Origin: Lineus longissimus
Taxonomy: Eukaryota > Nemertea > Pilidiophora > Heteronemertea > Lineidae
Assembly (NCBI RefSeq): GCF_910592395.1
Contig: NC_088309.1
Coordinates: forward strand, 23,314,599 to 23,378,598
Reading direction: 5' to 3'
Length of the DNA: 64,000 nucleotides
Positions 15,001 to 28,164 of the stretch are shown one piece after another (position 1 is the first letter of the stretch; each line of letters begins with the position of its first letter). The position numbers and the translations under genes were made by a program. The notes below the pieces were generated by a model. It ran no database searches. It worked only from the letters and a program-made list of their open reading frames with translations, and was not told where the DNA came from.

Positions 15001-18000
15001 CTGCAGATAGGTCAATTATGAATGCACTATTGTCAAGCCTGACATGACTGAAGGTGACATGATAGATTATCGGAAGCAGCATCTTTTCCTGCCTGAGATG
15101 TTGACAATTGAGGGTCTGGAGACACTCCTAGTCCTACTCTTCTGGTATGACATTGCTGTGGCCTAAAATATATAACATAACAACTGACACTAAGTTTGGG
15201 ATTTCAAGCCTAAAAACCAGAAACCACATGATATGATAATTGATACATGAACACTCGAGTCAAAGAAGCATGCTCAAGCCAAATATGACAATGGAATTAT
15301 CTATGGTAGTAAACTCCAAGCCTAGAACCTATGTTTACTTGCCAAAACCCCACGTCAACTGAATCAGCTGTTGCAATCAGACTGCAGACGAAAACAGATA
15401 TTCCATGAAATGAGTCACCCAAAAGAAAGATGACCAAGCGTAGGTTAGTTGCAGCCTACTGGATGTGAATCGAGCAAGCAATTCAGAATTTAAGGTGTGG
15501 GCGACAACATCAGTACACAGTCTACGAATTAGAAACATTTTGCTTCCTGTATACAGGATGTACAATTTGTGACGGGATATTGAATTGAAATCTGCTGAGA
15601 AGCAAAGTCAGCTACTGAAGCGCCTTTTAAAAATTCCATTCACGACTTGATGATAAGACAGATATGAAACATTTGTAACACTATGCGATTGCTACTCGTA
15701 TGACGTTATTTCAAGAAAAAATGATCCGATCTGGCAGAAGATAAGTAAATGTCATCATGAGGATGATGTATCCAGTATCAACATGAAGCCAAGATGAACT
15801 GATACTCAGGATATTGAATTCTGACATGCACACAAAGGATGGATAGCAATAGGGCAAGGCAGATTGACATTATCACTGAAGTGTTGGGCAGCAATCATGA
15901 AATGGGAGTTGCACAATTCTTAGGGCAATCCAATGGCGATATAATCAAGTTTAACAGGGATGATCACCATTTTGTCCCTCTGTCCGAGGCTGATGCGAGC
16001 AAGAAACCAATCACAACAACTCAAATAATGCCAATAAATATCTTTGATGTGAAGCTGCAAGAGTTGATTTAGAATCTGGCCTTCAAACAGAAAGAGAAAA
16101 CACCCAACCCACTCATCTCATGGTTCATTTATTTGCCTTCTACTTCAGAGGCAGGCTAGGAAGATGAGAATACTGAGAACATCAGAGGATTATTTCTTCA
16201 AGGTTCAGGTTCTGTTGCTGGTGTGATTAACTTGCAAAGACAGAGAAAGAAAGCTTGATCAGCCATCTGAATTACACAAGTGGACAGGTGCTGCGGGAAG
16301 CAAAGAAGACAGGCTAATATAGAATTGCTGTTCTTTTGGTGATAAAGGCTGCAAAATTCGATTTTCTGCTCAGTCACCAACAACATCTCCTAATGTTCAA
16401 TGATAAATGTTTGTTGTATTGTACGCAACAGTACAAATTTCTGATCGATTTCAACATCCATTAGCCTTGCGAAGGTCAACCATTCAACATCAATTGGATG
16501 CTTCCAACATACATTTGCTTAAAGCTCATCCATTGATCGTTAGGCTGACGAGACAGCCTCACGGTCGAAGCCAGTGTGATGTCACGGATGAAGCTCAGCT
16601 TCATAGAGTAAAGTCCATCCTTCGGGAGGTGGCACAAAGCCCTCGACAACGTGTATGTTAAGATCAATAAACCTAATGATGGCCCACCGGTCAATAATTG
16701 ATCCAGCCGAATTGAAGGGGAACAAAACTGAAGATTAATCAAATGATGCACCTCTGCAACTAAACATATTGATATCATCATCATCCATCCATATGTACAT
16801 GGTCATGGATCATATCTTTCTTTATTTTGAACTTTTGTCACAGTTGATTTAGGCTGATGATGCTGATATTGATATCCTCTCCTGAATACCTTTCAAAGGA
16901 CAAATTACAATTACGGCCCCTCCCCCGCCCAAAGCCCATCAAGAGAGTTTAAGTAGATTTCAGGAGCCAATCCTCAAACATGTTCTGTTTCAATTGCTGT
17001 GTTCATTTTTATTTGGTAGGTGGCGCTTCTTGTTGGTAAAAATACCAAGGGTTAAAGACTCACAAATCAATCTCGTATTAATAATACTTCTATTGACCAC
17101 TGTTGTATCTTAGGGAGACATATTAGCCTTGAGCTGTGGTTGAATAGTAATCAACTGGTCAGGCCACGCGATCAGTCATGGTGGATCAGTAACGAAGGAA
17201 GAGCCATTGCACTCCGTAATTGGTTTCTATCGCTACCATTAACCCACTGGCACCTGAACAGGGCCGTGAGGGACCAATTGGAACATGATACCAATCAATA
17301 ACTATGAGATACTTCACCGGCATTCATCCATTTCCTCAAGAAGAGAGTAAGATGCATAAAATTTGAGGAATGAAATAAAGCAGATAGTTTACATTTCCAA
17401 ACATCACTCTTTTCTAAATGGCTACTCTCACCGCCAAAAACCCTGGGCTTAAGAAGAAGTCAAGCAGAAAGCACCTGCGGCTCCAGCACATCTAGAGTAG
17501 ACCAAAATAGTGGTCACCTCAAATTTGCACTAGCTGAAGACTCTACATCGCGGCAAGAACCTTCACATTCTTTCGTTTCCTGGTAACCCCACCATAAGCA
17601 GTATGTTGTGGGCGTTCGAGCAACATCCCTCGCAAACTATGTCTTGAGATACACAAGCAAGTTCATGCCAGGATAAATCTATAATGGTGAGATGTTCTTC
17701 GTGTTGGGTGCACTGTTGTCTCTTTTAAATTGCTAGGCAGCAAAAATGGCTTATTTCCATGAACACATTGTTGTACGTAATGTACTTGTCATTTTGGCAA
17801 ATACATGTGTAGCCTAGACAAGAGTCTTTTATCGAGAGCTTCCATCAAAGCTGAAGCTCCACCAAGTCTATCATTTTGTTTATAAACTCAAACAGGGTAA
17901 TTTCTTTTTAAATGGGTCACACACTGACAGTAGGCCTATATTTGATTTTGAAATGCCTGATTTCCATGACCAAATGAGGAAAAACTGGAAACACCTGATT

Positions 18001-21000
18001 AGTGATTACTATGAACTCATCGGAGAGAAAACAGGTAACTCCTCCTGATTTCCATGACGTGATTGGAGGGAAAGAAGAAACTCATGACTTCGATGACCTG
18101 ATCTGACGAACAGACTGCATCCGTGTAATAGTCTTGAGATGCGTTTCATGCCAGTCTCGTATTGATTTTACAATGCTCCAAGGACGATAGTATCAGCGCT
18201 GAATGTGATAAGGCTCCTGTTCGTGTGAAAGCAGAACTCGAGGAGATCGTGTCAGGGATGTGCACATTCGAAGGAAAGAACAGGTTACCAAAACAGTGGT
18301 CGATAATGAGGTTTTCTAAAATGTATACAGATGCCAGAAGGGCAATGCTTCAAGACGCCTGGTTGTCCGTTACTATACAACTGCAGCTGCCCTGCAACCT
18401 GTTGCTTTTCTGACAACACGTAACATGACATCCGTTGTCAAAATGGTACCTCTTTCTGGTACAAAATCTGAACCTTTCTTATGTTGATAGAGAGGTCCAC
18501 CATCACAGCTTTTCCCACTATAATGCTTGGTCTACATAAACTGGACATTCAATATAATTGCACCACCACCGTCAACTATGACATTTAGTATCCTTGGAGA
18601 GATATGCATGTATCAACACATTGATTGAATCTTTCTTACTCCCTCATCAAGTTGATATAAATCACACAGGACTCTTCGGGATATCGCTACTGCTGGGCAT
18701 GATATATCAAAATGCATTACAATACTTGAGCAGAGTGGCTAAGGGCTATAAAATCACCATACTCAAATTTGATAGTGAGGTCGTGAACCCAGGCACTGAG
18801 GGATAGTTTTTTTTATTAGTGGTATAAAACCAACTTATATAAGACACCATTTTCATCGATACCGGGGATTAATATCACAGGTGTAAGGTCCTATTTGGCT
18901 AAACTAAATTTTGATATTACAGCAGACCATGTGGTCTGTATACATGTACTGCTGTTTATGTACTCAGTCATGACGTTTGTTGTTCGTTTCCAACAAACAA
19001 ATTGGTGGTGGTAACGTCCCAATATATGCCTCACATTGCACGTTTAATTACTCAGTCAAAAACATTCACCTGATTATTACCCTTATTGATTATTGATATT
19101 TCTTCAGCATGGCTTTGACCAAGCCATAAACCCAACACAGAGTGGAAACATCACCGTTTTAGGGTGCCATGATTAAGCAAAATGTCAAGTCAAAAGTTTC
19201 TCAAATTTCCTGGTTGTTAGAGGATGAGGAGCTGGTTAAAGTTGGGAGATTTTTATTTTTATTTTCTAGGGGGGGGGGGGGGGGGTAGTGATATTCATAC
19301 CAGTACCACACATCATTTTAGTTCCATTGGCATTGAAAAAGTTAAAATATCTCAGACATGCCCTGATCAAGTTTTGGAAACAGTGCCCCACTATGTAGCA
19401 GAAGAAACTCTTGTACTACGGTAAGAAATGTGTTCAAGGGTAAAACTTCGTTCCTGCCTACAATGTATGTTTGCACCATCAGGGCTTCAGGGTGACATAG
19501 TAACGCTCCAATCAATAAGAAACAATCAAAATGTTCTCAAGTTCGTGATTAACAGTTTCGTTTTCATGGAAAATGGTAACCAATATTCCCATTCAGTGCA
19601 ATTCTCCTAGAATATATCCAGCTGGATATTGAGAGCTGGAAAGGGCAAATGTCATGATTATTCAACCATCCGCAGTATTAATGTACACACCGAGCAAACA
19701 AAAAGATCAGATGACGTTCGTTCGCTGTACTTGTGGTGGGCATTTTTGTATAGTGACGAACAAAACAAGAAGGCTTTCTTATCTGAATCAAAGGCAGCCA
19801 ATGGCTGTTTCTTGAAGTTCAAGAACATGTCAACAGCATGGATGGCCACAGTTGGCAGTTGCTAGAGGGCAAGTGCTCCAAGAAGTATGGTTATATCAAC
19901 TACCATTGGCATTGAACAGTTGCCCTGAAATAGGTTTGATTTTAGTCAAAGGAAAAGCAAACATCTGGCTGCTTCCTGAGATGTCAAACCACAGCCACAG
20001 CCAGACAGTGGACAGATACTCAGTGAATTCAACATGTTATTCAAGCATGAACTTCCACAATGTCAGATCGTTTCCCTTGTATCACAACAACTTTCCGAAC
20101 AAGGATGTGACCTACTTTTCAATTTTATCTTTTCTTTTCTATGAATAATGATGAAAATTGTCATCGGACCTCAAAAACTTCCAGCCATATGGCAGTGACA
20201 CAGCGTTTTAGCTATTTTTAGTTGTCAACAGGAACACTACTTGGACACCAGGGTATATTATCGTCTCTCTCGTCTTTAGGTCATTTCTTAGTTCTCAGTG
20301 GGTCATCTCTCTTTAATAGTTTGGGACAGAACAATTTGGTATCATCAGTACACTAACATTTCATAATCATAATGTTGCCCCTGAAGCCAAATGGTTGTAT
20401 ATCATAAACTGCCAATATTGTGTTTTATAAAGTGAACATCGTGAATCACTTCAGTAGCACATCATTCATCATTCTAATTGAGCAACACGAGGGGGATAAC
20501 AGTCCACTTAAATTCATTACCTGCCTTTCCAAAATTAAAAATTTGTCAATTTCTCTTCAGGAGCCAAGAGACATCTTCCCTCTTTGACATACCCATACTG
20601 CTGATTATTTCTAACTTAAATTGTCCAAGAAGTCTAATTGGAAAGAAAAAATTTTAATCCCTGATGTGAAATCACTTCAGAAACAATCAATACATGAAAT
20701 TCACATTTTGCATGAGTGGGAGGGAGTGCACACCTTTTTTTCAGCACCATATGGGCAATAAAAGTTCAATTCTCTACTTTCAGGTGTGCCTTATTGATTC
20801 TCTATGTAAATAGTGTAAACGTATAGCTAAGTTTAACACCATGTAACTGTATAGCAATGACAATTTCACAAACTAAGTCGTACTTTCTGGAAGTATCAAG
20901 TCTTTGGTGTGAGGATTTTATTATCTTTGACAGGAAGACGTGACTTCAAAATGAAATGCAGACATGGCGAATGTCACAACACAACCACAAGAAAAGAGGA

Positions 21001-24000
21001 GCCAAAATGAATAACGACCTGTAAATCCACATGGATGCAGTAGCAGACCAAACTGCACTCACTGCTCCAAAATTTCCTGACAAAATCTTTGATGTTATCG
21101 GCAATGACAAATATGAACCAAACTGAGCAATCGCTCTGATTTATTGCAAGGCAATGTGAGAAAGCTTGATGTCTACATAGGATCGGTACAAATTGATCAG
21201 TCAGTGATACCGGTCAGTCGTTACTACTTGATAATGAATCCCCTGTGACTGCAGTTATGATTCAGAGGCTGATTCAAACCTTGATCACACATCTCTGTGA
21301 GGTACCCTCACAGTACACCACAAGGCTTGAGACACCAAAACCATCTATTCATCTTGAAATTCCACAAAGATGACAGAAGCTTTAGCATGGCCATCAATAA
21401 TGAGGTTCTTTCACGACAAACACAAGACAAGGCCGCTCCCACAGTATGCCCTCAGATATACAATGATTATCAATTAAAATCTTGAAAGGATAAGCCACTG
21501 AATCTGATTGATCATGCCCTGTGTGTGACAGTGTAATGTTGCGGGCGAATTGAACATCTTCCGAACATGAGGAACAGATTGGATGAAGGAGCTTGAACGC
21601 ACTATAGTGAAGAAGGGCTATCGTAAACTGCACCAGACAATTTATTTTTGTTTACTTTGCGAACAACCTCAATGATTTTGGGAAAATGAAAATCCTGCAA
21701 ATGTTAATTTTCAAGGCAAAATACTAAAAGACATTTCAATTTTTGCCACATTTTTTAACCTGGAATATCGATTTAAATCACAATCCACATTCAAACAGCA
21801 AAACAAATCATACAAACTTCAGACAAAGAGTTAAAATCAGAACATGAACAAAATTTAAAAAAAAACAAATAGAATCTTTCTGCATTGCATTAAAGGAAAG
21901 GGCCCGCCAAAAAATGGGGAGTTTTGGACGGCCCGGTCAAAACCTTAGGCGGGAATAAGGTTTCATTGATAAATATAAGGAGTTTCAAGGCCCCCAAATT
22001 ACTTGTAAGGTTCAATAGATACTGGCCTTTCATTGGTTTATCGTTTGCGTATCATTTACATACTCTCATCTTGAAAAATATGACAATATTTACGATCAAG
22101 TTATTGATTTTTGCAACATTTTCGGTAACGCGCCCCTTGCGGATCTGTAAGGTACCATTCGGATGCTTGAAAAATGTTAGTGGCGTGGCTCCATCTGCTA
22201 CAGCTGTCACCGCGCCGGTGTTAGTCTCACGTCTTGGCGTCTGCACCACCCTTGGGGAACACCTCAATGCCGTTGGCGTACTGACGAGACCAGCGTCTCT
22301 AGAGGCTCCGACATTCGCCATGAGCAGTGACAGCTAGGTCACTTGGCTGGAATGTCCCCATCTCCTCTTTATTTATGTTCATTGCCGGCAATTTTGGCAA
22401 ATATCTTGAGTCGTCATGGTTGTCAAACAAGTCTTGGATAATATGCTGCTCCATTTCTTCTGTACTGTTCGGATCAGGGGCCTAGCTCTCCACCGGCCCA
22501 GAATCCACCGGCGACTCGAAATCCATACTACTATTCTCTCCATTTTCCATTTTCTCCTCTCTCCAACTCACTACTATCGCTATTGACTGCGTAACATACA
22601 CTAACATTCTTTCGCTATCATTGCTAACTTCATTTACTAGAACACTGGCCTCTTTGTAGCCGATTATGTAACCCATAGTGGAAACACCTGACAGCGCCGC
22701 CCGGCATGATACACGTGCTACTGGCATATTTATAACTCGTAGTAAATAAGGTTGTAAAAATAGGCAAATGAGATGCCGTATATGGAAACCATGACGTCAC
22801 TAAGCAGTGCTTATTTCTGCTCGGGTGGCGCTGTTGCTTGCTTCTGGAGGCGCTATTCAACCTCTTTAATTTAAAAAAAGAAATCCTGACTAATGACATT
22901 GCGTCAATCTCAGGCAAGTTTTAACATGTGTACATGTAAATACCGGTAGCAAAATTAAAAAAAAGTTGTATGTATTCATGTGCTTATGTACATAGGTAGT
23001 CCCAGTGCGAGGAAAATGCATGCCATGCTTCATACCAAAGTCGTATACCCAATGGTGGGTCTTACATGTAGGACTTTTATTAGTTTCTCGGACCTCATGA
23101 CACGGACAATTTAAGGATTTGGTATGTCCACATGTACTGTTTATTGTACATGTGCATTGTGATAAAAACTTTGAAATATGAAAGCTGGCAATCTTCACTT
23201 AGAATAGGCAAGGCCAGGTGTATAGCCACCTGTTGAGAATGTTTTCTAGTCTTTCCCTAGGCACTGGTATAGTTCTGCCCACCACGACCTCACAAGGAGG
23301 TATGCTTTATCTCAAATGAAAGAAGACCTTCAAAAGTATACTTACGAGCTGTATGGCTATCATGAGTACAGTTTTTAATGAAAATTTCCTGTCACACAGG
23401 TCGAATAAGTCTTCTAAACTTGGCCCTAGTAATTCTAGTACTAATGCATTGTATTTTCCACATGGCCCGAAATAGTAAACCTGAGGAACTCCCTCTGAAA
23501 AAAAGAAAGGGATTACATATGTCAAAATACGAAATTAGTAATAGCTGCTGTAAACAGAACTTTATTTGTTTACTTCAGATAGAAGTTTGTATCAGAATCA
23601 CTCAAGATCCAATTAAAGGCCAATTGCGAGATATTTTTATTTCTTATCTGCAGTGTCAAGCACATTATGAGTGGGTTGACCTTGACTAGTTAATGGCTAG
23701 TTATGCACTGTCTACAACATTGTGTAATAGCTGACAATGACATTGATTTTATATTTCAAATCAAGTATTCCAAAGTGATCATCACCACCACATGATAAAT
23801 ACATGTAATTTTTTACATCGGCTTTGGCACTCACAGTCACAACCAAGTTCACAGTTCATTGATTGTCTTGGGTAATTTTGGAATGAGATTCTGCCATTGT
23901 AATAGTGATTCTTCTTTTATTCATTCTACTGTTATCATCTAAAGGTGAGGTCAATATCATTGTACACCTAGTAGGTAGTACATGTATACCTACCTGCTTG

Positions 24001-27000
24001 GCCTAACTGTCGATAAAATCTGTACTCCAGATGGAGCTGTGGAGCTCGTGATTTCATGGGTTCCTGAAGATAGAACAAAAGTACACTTTAATTGTAAAGA
24101 TGATGTCTGGGAAAGGAATTGGCAAGAAACATTGTAGTAACTTTAAAAAAAAACACAATACAGCCTGAAAGCCAGGGGGGAGGGTATCTCAGTCTGTATT
24201 ACTTATGTATCATTAGGCAATGAAACATCTGTGATGTCATTGTCTTAATGTACTAACTCATAACGGGAGGGGCCTGTTTTCCCCTGCATACAATGTACTG
24301 TATGAACTATGCTTTCCCCCACCCATACAGTACACAGTACGAGCAGGCTACTGTATACACAAAAATATTCATGCAAATGATCAATACTGCTTTCGTTGCA
24401 TAGACATCGGGACTGGTAGGCAACACAGAAAATTTGACGTGATTAAAATCAATTTTGGGCCAATGCCCCAATGCGCTGGGCAAGCTGTTTGCCTATTCTG
24501 ATGAAGTAAAAGTCAATGATGAGCGAATGACCAAGGACAAGGTACCATGTACCAAGCACAACAGCACACCAGCACACCAGAGTAGTTCATTTGAGGACAA
24601 AATCAGAGTGACACAGATATGTGAGCCACCAGTCCAATCCTGATCCATCCTTTCGTTTGCCCTTATGTTGTCATGGAGATAACATTAACAGTGTCTCCAG
24701 GTAATTGCTAGCAAGAGCTCTATGTATGGGACAGATTACACTTATAGCAGGTTTTTTGTTCCCACTCGAACACTGAAATACCTGCACATATAATTCAAAA
24801 CATGCAAGCACAGTCTCGGAGACAATTCCTTTGTTTAGTGATAGTTGAAAATGGGGTTTCACTATGATACATGTGAGGAATTTTCATGAAAATTTTAAAA
24901 CATTTCATCATCTAATTTCACATCTTCATGAGTGATAATGATTGGATTATTTGTATGTGATTAATGTTTGCAAAAAATTAAAATTCTTTTTTAAAAAGAG
25001 AACAAAACCGAGCATCACAGCAACTAGGATAGGTACTGACCCAAAGACATCCATCCGATCTCTGACATCAGAAAAATCTCCCTTGGATACCACACAAAGG
25101 CACAATCCACACTACAATGTAGCACACAAGAAAGCTCTGATGGCAGGTTGTGTACAAACTGAAGAAATGTATGCCAGAAGGAAACCAGTTAAGTTCCGAA
25201 GAAGAAATCTTTAGAACTTGATGGTCAATAGGATCTCTCAATGCTAGATGACAAGTCATTCATAGATCACGACCCGATAACCACAGTATATGGAATGGAA
25301 GGACACATCATTTTGACAATGGACGGATATGGAAGACTTCAGTAACATTTCTTTTACATCCATGGAGGCGGTAGAGTAATTTTGTAATGAGAAGTTCAGC
25401 CGATGATAACAAGGTGATGATACTAACATGCACCAAGCATGTTACATGTATGCATAAAGAAGATAAAGTTGTTTGTGATTGCAGCTAGCAGGACAGTGCC
25501 ACTGCAAGTGCAAGCTGTGCGTTGAATATAGAATAGACCAAACAAAACACTGCAATTGCAGCGTATGGCAAACAATGGTAAACATGGAAAAGGTCAAGGA
25601 CAGCTGTGATCTCTTGTGCAAAATGACAATGTTGTTATGCTATGATGTTACTGAATGTAGCACAAAAAATGAGCAGTTAAGATCAGATGGATCCAAGATC
25701 CAGGGATGCAAACACAGCGCTCTGCTCCTTGTCAATAATGTTCTAAAATAGCCATGCAGCAGTGCCTGTTGATAGCCAAATGTACGCTTGGCAACGGAAA
25801 ATCTATAATGAGATGTCACATTTTGCATTGAACTATGTAGATTGAGCAGAGTTCAAGTATAATAACTTCAGAAGTTCTCATTTTTTCAGTAGGTTTCAAG
25901 ACTGAGGGCAGAGGCCTCATTACAATAGGTCTGAAGCAATCCGTTACAGCATTATGTAGGTTGCAGGCCTCCACATCAATGCAGTGTTTCAATGCACAGT
26001 GATTCACCTTTTTGATGACAGGACACTTTAACCAATCGAAAAACGCAACAATACCTACCAATTTTATGGCAACGTGTTCATTATTGTACAAGTTTTTCCC
26101 TGAAAATAGAAGAAAAATATGTTTTGGGTGAAAGCCCTTGTTTTTTTACTATTTTAGAAACCTATGTGTGACATAAATGTAGCAGGAGGACTCGAACAAA
26201 TAGCGGTAGTGAATTTATACAAAAAGGTGGCATGCACTATTTACTTGTACCCGTGGTTTGCTTGATACCAAGAGTGATGGTTTGCTTGATACCAAGAGTG
26301 ATATCACATGCATAAACAAACAAGTTCAATCCATCACAGGCCTGCATACATATGTACTCTCTTCATACATGTACATTTATAATAATTTGAAACACAATGA
26401 ATATCAAAATCAATGGGCAATGAAATGAAGTGGAAGGCAACACCCATTTTTATTAGGAATAAGGTCAACATTAAGCCCCATACAATGGACTACACATGAT
26501 ATTGTACACTGTACACAGTAATTCTCGGACTTAATGTATTTAGTTTGAGGTTATAGATGACTGGTCATGGAACATGCTCACCAGACAAAAGCACTGAAAT
26601 GCGTGACCCAGTGCAGACATGATGAAACTATTAACACTAATAATGGCGTCATCCTGAACGCAAGTGTACGGTAGCAGAGAAAAGGCCTAGTGACTGAAAA
26701 ATTAGACTTGCAATAGCTCAATTTTAGGCTGTTGTGTCGTATAGATTCAAGATGAGTTAAATCGGAACGGAGAGTCGTGGGAATATAATGTACAAGTACT
26801 TTCAGAAGTCCCCGACCCTGTCCCTGTTTTGGCAAGTGCATGGGAAAATTGACAATGACAGGCAACCTTTTGAACTGGCGATACACAATGAAACACGATG
26901 ATTTGACATCAATATGATATGATATGGCGACTTATCATGATATCAAACAAAACGCAATACATCCACCAATGCTCTCAAAACCAGCAATGACGAGAGTGGT

Positions 27001-27229
27001 TCGGTTCAAAGTGTTCATCATTCTTAGTCTTACCTAATCGTAATTCTCCGAAATTTCCACAACCTATTTTTTTACCGACTCTGAAATTGGGGCCTACCAT
27101 GAGGACCCCAGAGTTCGCAGCTGAACCACTCTGTCTAGCTGCACCATGCATCCTGCTTGCACTGGCTGTCCTGGTTTGACGTTTTTGGTCCTCGGCGCTT
27201 CCCCCTCTTTCGCGCTTTACTCCACTCAT
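90..27229 (-). CDS. CSNK1G: Casein kinase 1 gamma (spliced gene, 455 aa)
   Basis: Serine/threonine kinase of the CK1 gamma group, which in animals is membrane-anchored and phosphorylates LRP6 in Wnt signalling. Coding exons on the minus strand: 27229-27034, 26099-26059, 24063-23994, 23494-23346, 13175-12941, 11771-11601, 10111-9963, 8271-8167, 7186-7091, then 5711-5605 or 5540-5434, then 138-90. All have AG/GT borders and the phases close to 455 aa. Kinase domain is about residues 49-337: glycine loop [10 protein letters not shown] (53-62), lysine K78, catalytic YRDVKPEN (D168), DFG (D191), and the CK1 signature LTGTARYMS near 215-223. The tail ends [15 protein letters not shown], matching the Cys-plus-basic membrane anchor of vertebrate CK1 gamma, where the cysteines are palmitoylated. 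The start ATG at 27229-27227 begins a basic, Ser/Ala-rich leader before the conserved [12 protein letters not shown]. The intron between exons 4 and 5 is about 10.2 kb. The polyadenylation site lies outside the window. Confidence 0.96.
1427..1455. repeat. Poly-G tracts G14-CT-G13
   Basis: Two long guanine runs (1427-1440 and 1443-1455) on the plus strand in the last CK1 gamma intron; they can form G-quadruplexes and are the largest such cluster in the window. Confidence 0.95.
3001..3016. repeat. Poly-G tract, G16
   Basis: Uninterrupted run of 16 G on the plus strand, within the last CK1 gamma intron. Confidence 0.95.
4781..4853. repeat. 27-bp minisatellite, about 2.7 copies
   Basis: Two identical 27-bp units (4781-4807 and 4808-4834) starting TGCAGTGAATGCAG, then a partial third copy with one substitution. 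27 is a multiple of three, so a chance open frame runs through it on the plus strand. It is intronic and most likely neutral. Confidence 0.9.
5434..5540 (-). CDS. CSNK1G: CK1 gamma alternative C-terminal exon, copy b (vertebrate-like)
   Basis: A 107-nt exon, acceptor CTAG and donor AA|GTATGT, coding [10 protein letters not shown]...[23 protein letters not shown]. It is very close to the single segment present in vertebrate CSNK1G1/G3, so this is the ancestral-looking copy. It splices in phase 2 to the terminal exon at 138-90, completing the Lys codon before [11 protein letters not shown]. Only 64 bp of intron separates it from copy a, which is short for a spliceosomal intron in an animal and itself argues against both exons being joined together. 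Confidence 0.88.
5605..5711 (-). CDS. CSNK1G: CK1 gamma alternative C-terminal exon, copy a
   Basis: A 107-nt exon between a TAG acceptor (just above 5711) and a donor reading AA|GTATGT below 5605. It encodes residues 405-440 of the kinase tail, beginning [10 protein letters not shown] and containing SNAPIT and EVEVVDD. It is the divergent duplicate of the exon at 5434-5540: same length, same 0-to-2 phase, same donor hexamer, and the same framework VVSS...DPT...SNAPIT.Q.EVEVV. A second possible donor five bases earlier (GAT|GTGAAG, exon end 5610) would give 102 nt and allow both copies to be joined in frame. Vertebrate CK1 gamma has only one such segment at this place in the isoforms I know. 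Confidence 0.8.
6155..6168. repeat. Poly-G tract, G14
   Basis: Run of 14 G on the plus strand in the intron between CK1 gamma exons at 7091 and 5711. Confidence 0.95.
11901..11912. repeat. Poly-G tract, G12
   Basis: Run of 12 G on the plus strand, about 130 bp upstream (in transcript sense) of CK1 gamma exon 11771-11601. Confidence 0.95.
19269..19285. repeat. Poly-G tract, G17
   Basis: Run of 17 G on the plus strand in the 10-kb CK1 gamma intron. Confidence 0.95.
21924..22870 (-). pseudogene. Possible nested gene or broken retrocopy in CK1 gamma intron
   Basis: This stretch is visibly richer in G+C and CpG than its surroundings. A minus-strand frame from 22727 runs to a TAG at about 22482 (ends PVDSGPVES). 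The same frame continues open beyond that stop with acidic, protein-like composition ([12 protein letters not shown] near 22440) to another stop near 22300. A second minus-strand frame covers 22321-22052. Upstream lie a TGACGTCA element (22792-22799) and a CACGTG E-box (22712-22717), as expected of a promoter firing leftwards. I recognise no family. It could be a decayed retrocopy, a mobile-element fragment, or an alternative promoter. Confidence 0.3.
26255..26302. repeat. 24-bp perfect tandem duplication
   Basis: Two adjacent identical 24-bp units starting GGTTTGCTTGATACC, in intron 1 of CK1 gamma. No function suggested. Confidence 0.9.
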
Positions 27230-28164
27230 GAATAACTACACCACTACCGGGACACCTCCACACTAAAGACAACTGCACAGACAGATCTTTTATCTTAGAA
27301 ACAAGGATTTCCCTATCTTTATAAAAAGAAGCCCTCGACAGTGTTATCGACTCGAGTTAGCATGTTGGACGACAAGGGCAAGGAAAGATCTGAAGTCCGG
27401 CCCAGTGAAGATGACCTGACGAACATGAACCTGTTTATTGTCGATTCTCGAACACTAAAATAGTTAATCCAAGCGATCACTACAAATGTACGGAAATGAA
27501 GTTTAGCTGTCCAAAAAATATAAGCCGAAAGGGCTCGATCTCGATGCCATAATTGCAAATTAATGCAAATAATTTTGTTGTTTTGTGTAGAAAGTCGTAC
27601 TCATCCAGTGCAGAGAAATGATGGTCTCATCACTTTGCAGCGGTGTCCATAAGTCAATCCGCTAGTCATCGAAGAAAACGAATTCTTGAATGTCTAAGAA
27701 TTCATTACAAGCATAAATTACAACTGTATAAGTGAACGGAATTCTTCAACGATCAGGAACACCTTAATGAAGTAAACGTTATATTTCCGACGAACTATAT
27801 TTGATAAAATTTGCTCACGACAGGAAAACAATTATTTTCAACTGCGCAAGACAGGAAACTCTGTATCCATGGGCGTCTACCGGCATAATGTGGACTCAGC
27901 AACCTGTGTTTTAGGGTAATCCAAGCTTGAAAAGAATATTTCTCAAGAAGCTCTACATGAGTATCACATAATGGAACGATCGCATAAACCACAGATCCCA
28001 TAAATATCGAGAAAATACTGTGGTTGTGCTGAACGCAAAAGTGACGTCACAGGTCACCTCACTTTACATCACTTCCGGTTTCCGCAATTAGTAATGGCGG
28101 CATAAATTCAAAACCTTTCGCCCACGTTCATAAATTTCGTTGTATTAGAGACTTTAATCCAAAA
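27230..28164. promoter_or_regulatory. Divergent promoter region of CK1 gamma and CEP120
   Basis: 935 bp separate the two start codons, which point away from each other. Close to the CEP120 start lie a palindromic CRE (TGACGTCA, 28042-28049), an ETS-type CTTCCGG (28072-28078) and a YY1-type AATGGCGGC (28093-28101). The last is typical of the immediate transcript start of housekeeping and ciliary genes. No TATA box stands near them. The left part should hold the 5' leader of CK1 gamma; I see no clear leader intron. Confidence 0.7.

Larger units (their letters stand above)
13176..23345 (-). other. Long central intron of CK1 gamma (10.2 kb)
   Basis: Lies between the exon ending IAIQL and the exon beginning ITRMEY. 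Mostly AT-rich and unremarkable. It holds a poly-G run (19269-19285), a near-consensus RFX-type palindrome at 14917-14930, and a CpG-richer island at about 21.9-22.9 kb with a CRE, an E-box and broken minus-strand open frames (listed separately). Loose 40-60-bp echoes of a motif like TGATTTCCATGAC occur around 17.95-18.1 kb. No convincing exon found. Confidence 0.6.
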
